A DNA stretch of 64,000 nucleotides from Sphaerospermopsis kisseleviana NIES-73 (lineage in GTDB: Bacteria > Cyanobacteriota > Cyanobacteriia > Cyanobacteriales > Nostocaceae): contig NZ_AP018314.1 of NCBI RefSeq assembly GCF_002368075.1, forward strand, positions 3,587,657 through 3,651,656, in the 5' to 3' direction. Made by a program: the position numbers and the translations under genes. Of this stretch, positions 40,024 to 48,609 are shown piece by piece (the stretch's first letter is position 1; each line of letters starts with the position of its first letter). The notes under the pieces were generated by a model, which did no database searches, was not told where the DNA came from, and saw only the letters and a program-made list of their open reading frames with translations.

Positions 40024-40385
40024 TCATCCCAAAGTCAAAATACCTTCTGGAAAATCCACCACCAAACGCAACAACTTTAACCACTCAGAACCCAATAAAA
40101 CTTCATTAATTCCTTTACCAACATTCACAGGAATTTGATACTGCTTTCCGTCTAATATCACTTGACCTAAATAAATCTGAAATTTTGATTCACCTTTCGC
40201 AGTCCGTAATATTTCCTCCCCACTATACACCCATTCTAATCCATCTAAATCTTGTGTATTAATAGCCATAAAACCTGCAAAACCCGTATCAAATAGGGCA
40301 TCTATAGGAAGATTTAAGCCATCATTAGAACTAATTCAATTTCAAAAAATAATTGCCCATTTTCTCCCAAATAACCCTCTATCAT
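40024..40385 (-). pseudogene. Clan AA (retropepsin-like) aspartic protease, frameshifted
   Basis: Read from the ATG at 40385, the protein begins MIEGYLGENGQLFFEIELVL and stops after 23 codons. In the next frame it continues SNDGLNLPIDALFDTGFAGF and on into the 81-codon frame that starts at ATG 40269. Joined, it gives the usual cyanobacterial aspartic protease with catalytic DTGFAG and the terminal LLGSEWLK. A single-base change near 40330 therefore splits the gene. The ATG overlaps the upstream stop as ATGA, showing the original operon with the 105-residue gene. It could be a sequencing error. Confidence 0.75.
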
Positions 40386-40699
40386 ATTGTGCCAGTTGTC
40401 CCCGTTTCATTCAAACAAAAAACGAAATGTCTAGCTTGAGGATATTTTTCCAACATTCTTTTATGAGATTCCATCCTATCCTGATCAATTAAATATTCTC
40501 CACTATCTGGTTCTATAGCAATATACCAACCATAGTGATTTTCAATATATTCAGGACGGACACGCTCAAAAATTGCCCGACAACGTTGATAAAATATTTC
40601 ATCTTCTGCTTCTCGTCTGGCTAATTCTTCTGGTGATATAGTCAATTCAGGAAAAATTCTTCCTCTTCTTACCATTCTTTTTGATGTTATGTAAGTCAT
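40382..40699 (-). CDS. Conserved hypothetical protein paired with the aspartic protease
   Basis: A 105-residue basic/acidic protein: MTYITSKRMVRRGRIFPEL, then a helical EELARREAEDEIFYQRCRAI segment, then GWYIAIEPDSGEYLID and a C-terminal FCLNETGTTGTI. No known motif. It overlaps the protease remnant by 4 bp. Such two-gene sets (this small protein plus an aspartic protease) recur in cyanobacteria as I remember. The role is unknown; a toxin-antitoxin-like or processing pair is speculation. Confidence 0.65.
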   Translation of the reverse strand: MTYITSKRMVRRGRIFPELTISPEELARREAEDEIFYQRCRAIFERVRPEYIENHYGWYIAIEPDSGEYLIDQDRMESHKRMLEKYPQARHFVFCLNETGTTGTI

Positions 40700-40779
40700 C
40701 TTATTAACTTAAACTCCAGTTATTATTTTAACTTAAATTGTGCTTAATTGCAACTTTTATCATTATTTGAACATAAATT

Positions 40780-41193
40780 TTAACATGATTTACCCTCTTT
40801 ATTTTCATCATTAAAAGCTGCTGCTAGGTCAGGACTGGTGATTGCGATCGCACTTTCATGCCATTCATGAATAGTAGCATCAATCAAATCCCAAGCCTCA
40901 TTAGAAGTATCAGTTAAGCGAAAAGCCTTACTTACCTCTTTAATAAAATCTTGCAATTCATCAGCATCAAATACGCTCAACCATCCATAAGGATGCTCAT
41001 AACCTATTTTTTGTCCTAATAATAACTGAAATGCAACCGATAACACCTCAAAAACAGCCTTACTTTGTGTTACCCCTTTCACTAAATAAGCCACATCTTC
41101 ACGACGCAACAGCGCAAAAGATTGGTCATTTCTAGTAATTGTAATTGGACGTTCATAAGCTTTATCTAAAACCTTTCTAGGTTGACGATTCAA
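40780..41193 (-). CDS. Phd/YefM-like antitoxin family protein with unusual start
   Basis: A 137-residue protein whose N-terminus LNRQPRKVLDKAYERPITIT followed by LLRREDV matches the DNA-binding part of prevent-host-death antitoxins. The frame only offers TTG at 41193. Eight to nine further codons upstream still read like the family (ASYITATE) and end at a TGA. An ATG one base out of frame (41221-41219) suggests that a one-base insertion removed the normal start. No toxin gene lies beside it. It is either a TTG-started orphan antitoxin or a damaged one. Confidence 0.6.
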   Translation of the reverse strand: MNRQPRKVLDKAYERPITITRNDQSFALLRREDVAYLVKGVTQSKAVFEVLSVAFQLLLGQKIGYEHPYGWLSVFDADELQDFIKEVSKAFRLTDTSNEAWDLIDATIHEWHESAIAITSPDLAAAFNDENKEGKSC

Positions 41194-41310
41194 CTCAGTG
41201 GCTGTAATGTAACTAGCTCATCTGAGAACGCATTGCTAAAAATTGCAATTGACATGATACCTGCGTTCCTCCTCTGCGTTCTCTGCGTCTCTGCGTGAAA
41301 TAAAAAGTAT

Positions 41311-42438
41311 TCATCTACAACGACTAAATTCTGCATCTGGTAAATTAGCAAATGCTTCTCCCACAGTAACATAAGGTAATAATCCCAATAATTGACAACC
41401 AGGACTATGAGTAGGTAATGGTAAATCAATACTACCAATATGTTTTCTAGAACCAATAAAAAACAATCTTTTCCTTAATTGAGGAGTACCGAAATCAGCA
41501 GCTAAAAGTACACCTGATGACACATTATAACCTAAATCAATCATATTATTACAAATTTCTTGATATAGCTTTCCGCCTCCTAAACCCTTCAAATTAGAAA
41601 CATTTTCCATCACAAAAAAAGCTGGCTGCAAATACTCCACAAACCGTAAAAACTCATAGATCATACTACCCCGTTGATCTTCTAAACCTCTTTGTTTACC
41701 AGCTTGACTAAAAGCTTGACAGGGAGGACCACCAAAAATAATATCAGGTTTATTTATTTCACCTGAAACATTTTGCCAGAAACTTAACGGATCTGTAATC
41801 TGAGAAATATCCTCTTCTAGAACTTGAATGCGATCGCCAAAATAACCATTTAAAGTTGCACAAGCATCACCCCAATTATCAACAGCTACCTTAGTTTTTA
41901 TCCTTGCTATATCAGCACCAATATCCATACCTCCCGCACCACTAAATAAACTCAGTCCCGTCAAAGAACTATTTTCAAATCCTAATAAATTAGCTTGTTT
42001 AACTAATTGTTCAAATACAGCTTTTGCCAGTGGAACAGGTACAGCATTACCAACTTGAAGCTGACAACTGGTTAAAGTTCCCTGTAATTTTAAATCATCA
42101 GGTAATCCTTGTAAACGAGCCGCTTCACGTACAGTAATAAATCTGTTTTGATATGGATGGACAAACTTATTAAAAATATAACCTGTAACTGTTAATGAAG
42201 GTTTTTCAGGATCAAGGCGAATCATCCTTAAATTGGGTCCTCCTTGTCTGTTAGGATCATTTTTGACATAAAACTTAAAACTTTCATGCCAAAGTTCTTC
42301 GGGTAAATCTTGCATTTTTTGCCCGATTTTTAGAGTGTTGATCCTTTTTTGCACATCCACACCTACCCGCCTAGCAACGTGATTATAAACCACTTCCAAA
42401 GAAATATTAAAATCTAAACTTTTGCTTAATCCATTCAT
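41311..42438 (-). CDS. Circularly permuted DNA (cytosine-5) methyltransferase
   Basis: A 375-residue m5C methyltransferase with its conserved motifs in rotated order. Motif IX FITVREAARLQGLPD (about 100-114) and motif X QVGNAVP (128-134) come first. Then come motif I LFSGAGG (164-170), IV GGPPCQAFS with catalytic C240, VI MENV (277-280) and VIII QLRKRLFFIG (320-329). The C-terminus ends TVGEAFANLPDAEF, and the N-terminus YNHVARRVG... continues where a standard enzyme would go on. It is therefore complete but permuted at the start of the target-recognition region. The 32-bp overlap with the upstream nuclease frame marks a restriction-modification unit. Confidence 0.85.
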   Translation of the reverse strand: MNGLSKSLDFNISLEVVYNHVARRVGVDVQKRINTLKIGQKMQDLPEELWHESFKFYVKNDPNRQGGPNLRMIRLDPEKPSLTVTGYIFNKFVHPYQNRFITVREAARLQGLPDDLKLQGTLTSCQLQVGNAVPVPLAKAVFEQLVKQANLLGFENSSLTGLSLFSGAGGMDIGADIARIKTKVAVDNWGDACATLNGYFGDRIQVLEEDISQITDPLSFWQNVSGEINKPDIIFGGPPCQAFSQAGKQRGLEDQRGSMIYEFLRFVEYLQPAFFVMENVSNLKGLGGGKLYQEICNNMIDLGYNVSSGVLLAADFGTPQLRKRLFFIGSRKHIGSIDLPLPTHSPGCQLLGLLPYVTVGEAFANLPDAEFSRCR

Positions 42439-43420
42439 CTCTTATATGACTTTCAGTAAAAGTTATTATACCATCAAATAGATTAAATATTTCTTTATCT
42501 GCTGGTAAATCAGCAACAGTTTTGGCTTGTCCAGTTTCATCTATAGTCCAAACAATATCCTGAAGTTCTAATAAATAATCATTATAGTGACGCACAGCAT
42601 GAATATTAGATAATATAGCAGTTTTTACGCTTATTTTACTATGCTTTGGCTTTTGGGATGCGGCAATTTTTAATACTTGATAAATTCCTTTTTTAATATC
42701 ATCAGTTCTATCCATTCCTACACTAGATTTACTATCAGAAATAGATTCATATCCTTCACCACTTCTTCTTTGCGGCCAATTTTCAGGTCTAGGAATAGGT
42801 TGTCCACAAGCATTAGTTAACCAATAAACAGGTTCTGGGAAATTTCCCCTACCCCTTGCAGCTTTGTTATATGCAGAAAAAGCCATACTCCAAAACTGGA
42901 AATAACGATAAAAAAGTTGATTATCATCATTAAAAGCTGCCCCCATTTGCTCATATACCCATACTGAAGACTTATTATTTCCTTTGATTCCTAAATTTAT
43001 TAGTTCATATTTATATACATCATTTTCAATTTTGGGAAGAATAATATACAAATTAGACGCACTAATAAAAGAATTATCTGTAGGTGAATGTGAACGAGAT
43101 AATAATTCACCTTCATCTCCCAATTCAGTTTGTATTTCAACAGGTACTGCTAGAGGTAAAGTAGTCAGTGGAGCAGCCTTAACTTCTGAAAGTAAAACTA
43201 TATTCTCCTTTGAATCATAAACTATTACATCAATAGGTTCAATACCATGATATATTTCTAAATCTTGTGAATTGATTTTAAATAAGTGTTTTAAAAATAC
43301 ACATAGTAATCGACTTGTTGTTTTACCAATTGTTCCCGATGGAGGTTTATTGGCTTGATGAAATAAGAAATTACCTTGCAAAGTACATCTTGGACAGGTG
43401 TTAGTATATGGATAAATCAA
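42407..43420 (-). CDS. Putative restriction endonuclease (PD-(D/E)xK), interrupted upstream
   Basis: A 337-residue frame starting at TTG, with a PD-(D/E)xK pattern: IDVIVYD (D64) and LLSEVKAAP (E79-x-K81). A CPRC at 9-12 looks like half of a zinc ribbon; the other half (YCPID) is encoded just upstream in the same frame, before a TAG. That TAG is the stop of the 76-residue frame at 43451-43681, so the two were probably one gene of about 424 codons. Paired by overlap with the permuted methyltransferase. Activity of the truncated protein is doubtful. Confidence 0.6.
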   Translation of the reverse strand: MIYPYTNTCPRCTLQGNFLFHQANKPPSGTIGKTTSRLLCVFLKHLFKINSQDLEIYHGIEPIDVIVYDSKENIVLLSEVKAAPLTTLPLAVPVEIQTELGDEGELLSRSHSPTDNSFISASNLYIILPKIENDVYKYELINLGIKGNNKSSVWVYEQMGAAFNDDNQLFYRYFQFWSMAFSAYNKAARGRGNFPEPVYWLTNACGQPIPRPENWPQRRSGEGYESISDSKSSVGMDRTDDIKKGIYQVLKIAASQKPKHSKISVKTAILSNIHAVRHYNDYLLELQDIVWTIDETGQAKTVADLPADKEIFNLFDGIITFTESHIRDEWIKQKFRF

Positions 43421-43450
43421 CAGAGGTGAATTATCAATTGGACAGTAAAG

Positions 43451-43681
43451 CTATCCTTTATTAGTCAATTTTCCATAGTATTCAGCAGCAACGATTAAAT
43501 CAAATGCAGCAGCTAGTGAAATTCCAGGAGCAGTAGAAGTTACTTGTGCATTCTCCAAAGCTTTCTGAATAAGAATTGTGGCTAATGATTCTTCGTGGGC
43601 ATATACTTCTACAGGCTTTACTCTTGCTAAAAGGTTGGCTATTTCATCAACCTTAACGGATTCATCCTGATTATTTTGCAT
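43451..43681 (-). CDS. Small frame, probably the 5' part of the interrupted endonuclease gene
   Basis: A 76-residue, mostly helical acidic protein (MQNNQDESVKVDEIANLLAR ... LTNKG) with no known motif and no helix-turn-helix that I can see. Its TAG stop is in the same frame as the endonuclease and separated from its TTG by only ten open codons (LYCPIDNSPL). The simplest reading is an amber mutation in one longer gene. The alternative is a separate small protein encoded ahead of the nuclease. Confidence 0.55.
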   Translation of the reverse strand: MQNNQDESVKVDEIANLLARVKPVEVYAHEESLATILIQKALENAQVTSTAPGISLAAAFDLIVAAEYYGKLTNKG

Positions 43682-43826
43682 GGTTATTCAAATAAACAAT
43701 ATACTAATCATATAATGAATCTTCTTGTTTTTGCCTTCATGAAGGTTATGTTATTAGTCCCACCCCCAAAAGCGTAGTATAAATAGTAAAGAGAATGAAA
43801 ACCAAAATATTCACAAATTTATTGCG

Positions 43827-43856
43827 TTGGGTTGCGCTTTGCTTAACCCAACCTAC
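43827..43856. repeat. Dispersed hairpin repeat (TTGGGTTGCGCTTTGCTTAA...), copy 2
   Basis: Identical to 39805-39835 except C to T in the loop. It forms TTGGGTT/AACCCAA. Just before the XisH remnant. Confidence 0.8.
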
Positions 43857-43867
43857 TAATATAACAA

Positions 43868-44017
43868 TTAGGAGCAGAAAAGGAAGGTCAAAAAATAGCA
43901 GTTGAGGTAAAATCTTTTTTAGGACAATCTGAAGTTACTGAATTTCATACAGCTTTAGGATAAACACTTAATTATCGTACTGTTTTAAGAAAAAAAGAAC
44001 CCAACCGTATCTTATAA
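43868..44017 (+). pseudogene. xisH: XisH (fdxN element excision controlling factor) remnant
   Basis: The frame reads LGAEKEGQKIAVEVKSFLGQ, then SEVTEFHTALG, a TAA at 43961, and continues TLNYRTVLRKKEPNRIL to a second stop. This matches the core of XisH proteins, which have a nuclease-like EVK and the FHTALGQ(F/Y)LNYR segment, from memory. The 5' end is missing, a glutamine codon has become TAA, and no XisI partner follows. The fragment is surely non-functional. Confidence 0.75.
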
Positions 44018-44155
44018 CCACACCATTGTTTCTATTAAAAACGCTTGAATCACTATTATTACAGAGAATTGGTATTAGCCCCCCTTAAAAAGTGGGTTGG
44101 GGGGATCTAAATATTACCTATTCTAAATTAATATCACATCACTGCTTGATTCAAC

Positions 44156-44836
44156 TTACTGTTTCTGAGCATAAACCAAAAGACTCTTGTATTTTTCAAC
44201 TAGGTAAATTTTACCTTGGGCTGTAAATGATTCGATGATTTCTTCAGCTTTAGCATAACCTACAGACTGTGTATAGAACAGTATTTTCCCGTGAGGATTC
44301 AATTTTCTGAGAAATAAATCAACCATTGATTCATCATTATGATGCACAAAGGGAGCTTCTTCAGCCATATAAAATTCACCAATATGAAAGAGTGCAACCA
44401 CATCTAACATTGGTAAAGAACGATCTGTGAGAGTGTAGATATCTGTACAAAGTACCTTGTAAAATTTAGCTAGTTGGCGATTTTTACGGCACATTTGCAC
44501 ATAAGCTTCATGTTCAGGAATAGAAGCAGTAATACCAATAATTTCATTGGGTTTTGCTAACTTCTGATTTTCTAATCCTAAAATGTGATGAGCGCCTGTA
44601 CCAAAATGAAATACTGTCCGATCCTGAATATTATATTTTTGCAAATATTCGATTAATTCAAGATCACATGGACAGAGATGGGGTTGTAATTGCCATGATG
44701 ATTTTGTGCGGTAGTAGTCATTACCTACCCAGTGTGGTAAAACAGGTTGAGTCAAGCTAACTGAGTAGTACAATTTTGCTAATTGGCGATTACTGAAGAC
44801 AATATCACGAATTGTTTTTCTAACAGTAAGAACCAT
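44156..44836 (-). CDS. Hypothetical protein, possible SAM-methyltransferase fold
   Basis: A 226-residue protein. VFHFGTGAHH near 74-83 resembles the glycine-rich SAM-binding loop after a beta-strand. It is followed by IIGITASIPEH, then MLDVVALFHIGEF (about 142-154) and LNPHGKILFYTQS, the last two laid out like motifs of class I methyltransferases. The acidic residue of motif II and a clear catalytic motif are missing. I call the fold tentatively and the function unknown. It stands alone. Confidence 0.5.
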   Translation of the reverse strand: MVLTVRKTIRDIVFSNRQLAKLYYSVSLTQPVLPHWVGNDYYRTKSSWQLQPHLCPCDLELIEYLQKYNIQDRTVFHFGTGAHHILGLENQKLAKPNEIIGITASIPEHEAYVQMCRKNRQLAKFYKVLCTDIYTLTDRSLPMLDVVALFHIGEFYMAEEAPFVHHNDESMVDLFLRKLNPHGKILFYTQSVGYAKAEEIIESFTAQGKIYLVEKYKSLLVYAQKQ

Positions 44837-45333
44837 CTGTTAATCCTCAATAATTTGGAAAAAGTGAATTATGTTTTGATATTTCGGCTACTAAATCAGT
44901 CCAGATATAATGCTAAATTGATTTTGTCTATGATTATTATTGATAATTAGCTATTTAGCTATCTGGACTGCTCACCAACTAATAAAATGCCCCTGTATGA
45001 GTACCAATAACATGGATTAGATGTGGCTTGATTGTTAATTCAGCAGGGACAATTATCTTTTATTTCAAGTTATCTACCCTTGGCATGAATTAACGTTTAT
45101 ATCTTGAAGATATCCCTGTAAACAGTTTTGGTACTTTATTTACCGTAATGGTGGTTAGCTTAACATATAAAATTTTGAAGAAAATAAAGATTTTATCAAT
45201 TTAATATAAAAAATATAAAAACTTGTGCAAATTAAACTTTAAACTTTTAAGTAATTCTGATTTTTACACAATATAATTACTAGGGCAAGATATATAATCA
45301 TGTATTAATCTTACCCACATCCAGCAAATTCAC
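44837..45333. other. Intergenic region, nothing recognised
   Basis: About 500 bp of A/T-rich sequence between the hypothetical gene and an oxygenase remnant. I found no open frame, tRNA or strong hairpin. Confidence 0.45.
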
Positions 45334-45600
45334 TTAGCCATTTCCTTCATGTAAAAATTGAGCATGGTAAGGATCAAAGCTACTTTCAACTGAAACTGTA
45401 TAACCTACTGGTGCTTCAAACATAAACCAGTCGCTTACATTAATATCCAGTTCTGTGTCGGGAATGGTAGCTGGTTATTTGGATGTGCAATCTGTAAATG
45501 CTGTTAAACTATGATCAGACCAGACCCAAAGTAAATTTTGTGCTACTTGGTTGGGACTAATAGGATACCATTGTTGAGTCCAAGAAAATTGATTTTTCAT
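45334..45600 (-). pseudogene. Rieske oxygenase (pheophorbide a oxygenase-like), internally deleted
   Basis: 89 codons in one frame: MKNQFSWTQQWYPISPNQVA, then QNLLWVWSDHSLTAF, an in-frame TAA, then PATIPDTELDINVSDWFM and VGYTVSVESSFDPYHAQFLH. The N-terminus and the part just after the Rieske centre of PaO/Lls1-type oxygenases are kept. The CxH...CxxH cluster between them is gone, as is everything after the first iron ligands. It is a deletion remnant with a nonsense codon. The intact Rieske gene at 54986 belongs to another subfamily. Confidence 0.72.
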
Positions 45601-45719
45601 GATTATCAAAGTCCAATTTGTTTATTTTTTTTGTTAAACTATGCTTTTATTGAATAATCTTAACAATTAACATTTAACAAAGCACAAGGCACAATATAGA
45701 TAAGTGAGCGATCGCCTTT

Positions 45720-46886
45720 ATGAGTTACTGTCTTAACCCCCATTGTTCCAAACCGGAAAACCCTGATGATGTCAAGTTTTGCCTAACTTGCGGTACTAAG
45801 TTACTTTTAAAAGAACGTTACCGCCCTATCAAACCCATCGGACAAGGTGGTTTTGGTAGGACTTTTTTAGCGGTGGATGAGGATAAACCCTCAAAACCTC
45901 CCTGTGTAATTAAACAATTTTTTCCCCAAGCACAGGGTACAAATACGGTACAAAAAGCAATAGAGTTATTTAATCAGGAAGCTATTCAGTTAGATGAATT
46001 GGGAACACATCCCCAAATTCCCGCGCTGTTGGCTTATTGTACTCAAGATGACAGACAGTATTTAGTCCAAGAATTTATTGATGGGCAAAATTTAGCTCAT
46101 GAATTAATAAACAAAGGTACTTTTAATGAAAATCAAATTCGACAATTGTTGAATGATTTATTAAATGTATTACAATTTTGTCATAGTAAACAAGTCATTC
46201 ACCGCGATATTAAACCAGAAAATATTATTCGTCGTATTAATGATAATAAGTTAGTAATTGTTGATTTTGGGGCTGCAAAATCTTTTACAAGTACAGCTTT
46301 AAATCATACAGGAACAAGTATAGGTAGTCCTGAATATGTTGCACCAGAACAAATGCGGGGAAGGGCAATTTTTGCCAGTGATATTTATAGTTTGGGAGTA
46401 ACTTGTATTAATTTATTAACAGGGCGATCGCCTTTTGATAGTTACGATACCCATAACGCTGCTTGGATATGGCGACAAAATTTACCAACTCCCGTTAGTA
46501 ACGAATTGGGTAATATTATTGATAAAATGGTAGAAACTATCCCTGGTCGGCGTTATCAAACAACTGAGGAAGTTCTGCAAGATTTAAATAACATAAATAA
46601 CAATTTAAATATTCAAACTTCCGCAGTTATCCCACCGACAATAATTACTCAACCAGTTAAACAAAAACCTTCAACTTCTCAACCTACAGTTTCTTTTCAA
46701 ACTTCTAGTAAAATTGAGCAAGAATTATTAGAAATCAAAACACAGTTTACAGGTGGTAAAGTGCAACCGCAGAATGTGACACCACAACCATCTGTGACTA
46801 CTAATAATTCTACCAATAATTCTACTAATAACGATGCTATAGATAAAGACTTGGAAGAAATGAAAGCTAAATTTTTAGGTAAATAA
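45720..46886 (+). CDS. Serine/threonine protein kinase with N-terminal zinc finger
   Basis: A 388-residue Hanks-type kinase. A four-cysteine zinc ribbon (C4, C9, C21, C24) is typical of cyanobacterial kinases. The glycine loop GQGGFGRTF is at 41-49, with K65, HRDIKPEN (161-168), DFGAAK (182-187) and SPEYVAPE (203-210), so all catalytic elements are present. After about residue 300 comes a Thr/Ser/Gln-rich linker with NNSTNNSTNN repeats and a charged end. No membrane helix, so it is cytosolic. It is followed 19 bp later by the pseudouridine synthase gene; targets unknown. Confidence 0.9.
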   Translation: MSYCLNPHCSKPENPDDVKFCLTCGTKLLLKERYRPIKPIGQGGFGRTFLAVDEDKPSKPPCVIKQFFPQAQGTNTVQKAIELFNQEAIQLDELGTHPQIPALLAYCTQDDRQYLVQEFIDGQNLAHELINKGTFNENQIRQLLNDLLNVLQFCHSKQVIHRDIKPENIIRRINDNKLVIVDFGAAKSFTSTALNHTGTSIGSPEYVAPEQMRGRAIFASDIYSLGVTCINLLTGRSPFDSYDTHNAAWIWRQNLPTPVSNELGNIIDKMVETIPGRRYQTTEEVLQDLNNINNNLNIQTSAVIPPTIITQPVKQKPSTSQPTVSFQTSSKIEQELLEIKTQFTGGKVQPQNVTPQPSVTTNNSTNNSTNNDAIDKDLEEMKAKFLGK

Positions 46887-46905
46887 AATAGATGGTAATT
46901 TTCAG

Positions 46906-48609
46906 ATGGTAATTTTACATCATTTATCAGATTTTATTAACCCAGATATGGAGATTGAAATTGCACCACCTAACTATTACTATGAGGGAAAATGTCCCCA
47001 AACAGGGGAACTTCTGAAATTACCACGCACGGCGTTAAGTGAAGCTATTGCTAAAAGTTTAATGCAGCAACTTCGGGAAAATAAACTTTATAATAATGAA
47101 GGGAAAATGTATGGTATTCTATTAGTTGAATTACCCAACGGTGAACAAAGAGTTATTAAAGCTTTTTCTGGTCTTTTAAATGGTTTAAGTGTAGTTTCAG
47201 GTTGGGTTTCACCTATTCCCGGAAGAGCAGAAATAGCTTTAGCAGAAAAGCAAACTTTAATAGAATTGGAAAAAATTAAACAGGAAATTATTCAACTTCA
47301 ACAAATTCCAGAACGACAACAATATGAAACCTTAGCTGCTAAATTTCAACAACAGTTAGACAACATGAGTTTAGAACATAATTATAGTAAAAAACAACGA
47401 CAAGAAAAACGCCAACAATATCAACAAAACCTCACAGGAGAAAAGTTAGAAATTGCTTTAGCAGAACTAGAAGCAGAAAGCCGTCAGCAGGGAATTGAAA
47501 GAAAATACCTCAAACGTCGTCAAAATGAAGTTTTACAGCCTTTAAATGATAAAATAACAGCCACAAATAACAGAATTAGAGAACTCAAACAACAGAGAAA
47601 AGAGCTATCCAGGGAATTACAAAAGCAAATGCACGCAGCTTATAAATTAACTAATTTTTATGGAAAATCTTTATCTATCCAACAATTAATACCAACAGGA
47701 ACACCTACAGGTACAGGTGAATGTTGCGCTCCCAAGTTGTTACATTATGCAGCAACTCATCACTTAAAACCCCTAGCAATGGCGGAATTTTGGTGGGGTG
47801 AATCTTCAGAATATGATAAAATTCAGGATACAATTCAGGATACAATTCAGGATACAATTCAGGATACAATTCAAGATAAGATTCCAGGAAAATTTTATGG
47901 TGCTTGTGTTGAAAGATGTCAACCGTTGATGGGGTTTTTGCTATCTGGTTTAAAAATTGCAACTTCTGATTTTTCAAACTTAGAAATTATTTATCAAGAT
48001 GAATGGTTAATTGCAGTGAATAAACCACCGGGATTATTATCAGTACCAGGGCGGTATGTAGAAAACCAAGACAGTGTTTTAAGTCGTTTACGAAATTTGT
48101 ATGATTGGGAATTAATGTCAGTGCATCGTTTAGATCAAGAAACATCTGGGATTTTAATCTTAGCACGGGATCAAAACACCTATGCACAGATAAATCAGCA
48201 ATTTGCCAACCGACAAATACATAAAATATATGAAGCGATTATTGCAGGTTCACTGACCACAGAACAAGGAGAAAAAGGTATTATTAATTTACCATTGTGG
48301 GGAGATCCTGAAAACCGACCTTATCAAAAAGTAGATTGGGAAAAAGGTAAACCCAGTGTAACGGAATTTCGAGTTATCGGAAAAAAAGGAAATTACACCC
48401 GTGTAGAATTTAAACCCCTAACAGGAAGAACTCATCAATTACGGGTTCATGCTGCGGATGTAGCAGGATTGGGAATTAATATATTAGGCGATCGCCTATA
48501 TGGTTGCAATGCTAACGCTACTCGATTACATCTACACGCCAGAGAAATCACATTTAAACATCCCCACACCGGGACAAATCTGCATTTACAAACAGTAACA
48601 CCGTTTTAA
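46906..48609 (+). CDS. RluA-family pseudouridine synthase with long N-terminal domain
   Basis: A 567-residue protein. The C-terminal half is an RluA-type synthase: IYQDEWLIAVNKPPGLLSVP, then HRLDQETSG with catalytic D410, and GRTHQLRVH near 508. The N-terminal 300 residues contain a long Gln/Glu/Lys coiled coil (about 110-240). A five-fold DTIQ/DKIQ repeat (about 304-327) encoded by a 12-bp tandem repeat links it to the catalytic part. The RNA target is unknown. The ATG at 46906 is the second copy of a 14-bp duplication; the first ATG (46892) runs into a stop. Confidence 0.85.
   Translation: MVILHHLSDFINPDMEIEIAPPNYYYEGKCPQTGELLKLPRTALSEAIAKSLMQQLRENKLYNNEGKMYGILLVELPNGEQRVIKAFSGLLNGLSVVSGWVSPIPGRAEIALAEKQTLIELEKIKQEIIQLQQIPERQQYETLAAKFQQQLDNMSLEHNYSKKQRQEKRQQYQQNLTGEKLEIALAELEAESRQQGIERKYLKRRQNEVLQPLNDKITATNNRIRELKQQRKELSRELQKQMHAAYKLTNFYGKSLSIQQLIPTGTPTGTGECCAPKLLHYAATHHLKPLAMAEFWWGESSEYDKIQDTIQDTIQDTIQDTIQDKIPGKFYGACVERCQPLMGFLLSGLKIATSDFSNLEIIYQDEWLIAVNKPPGLLSVPGRYVENQDSVLSRLRNLYDWELMSVHRLDQETSGILILARDQNTYAQINQQFANRQIHKIYEAIIAGSLTTEQGEKGIINLPLWGDPENRPYQKVDWEKGKPSVTEFRVIGKKGNYTRVEFKPLTGRTHQLRVHAADVAGLGINILGDRLYGCNANATRLHLHAREITFKHPHTGTNLHLQTVTPF
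47815..47886 (+). repeat. 12-bp tandem repeat inside the pseudouridine synthase gene
   Basis: About six units of GATACAATTCAG (the outer ones changed) encode DTIQ repeats. A 12-bp unit preserves frame, so copy number can vary without frameshift. Confidence 0.9.

Noticed and set aside
39806-40138. 110-codon plus-strand frame
   Set aside because: It starts in the hairpin repeat and runs antisense over the protease remnant; no protein-like features.
41190-41456. 88-codon minus-strand frame between the m5C methyltransferase and the antitoxin
   Set aside because: It reads the methyltransferase end out of frame and then a common CACGCAGAGACGCAGAG repeat (HAETQRTQR), so it is not a gene.
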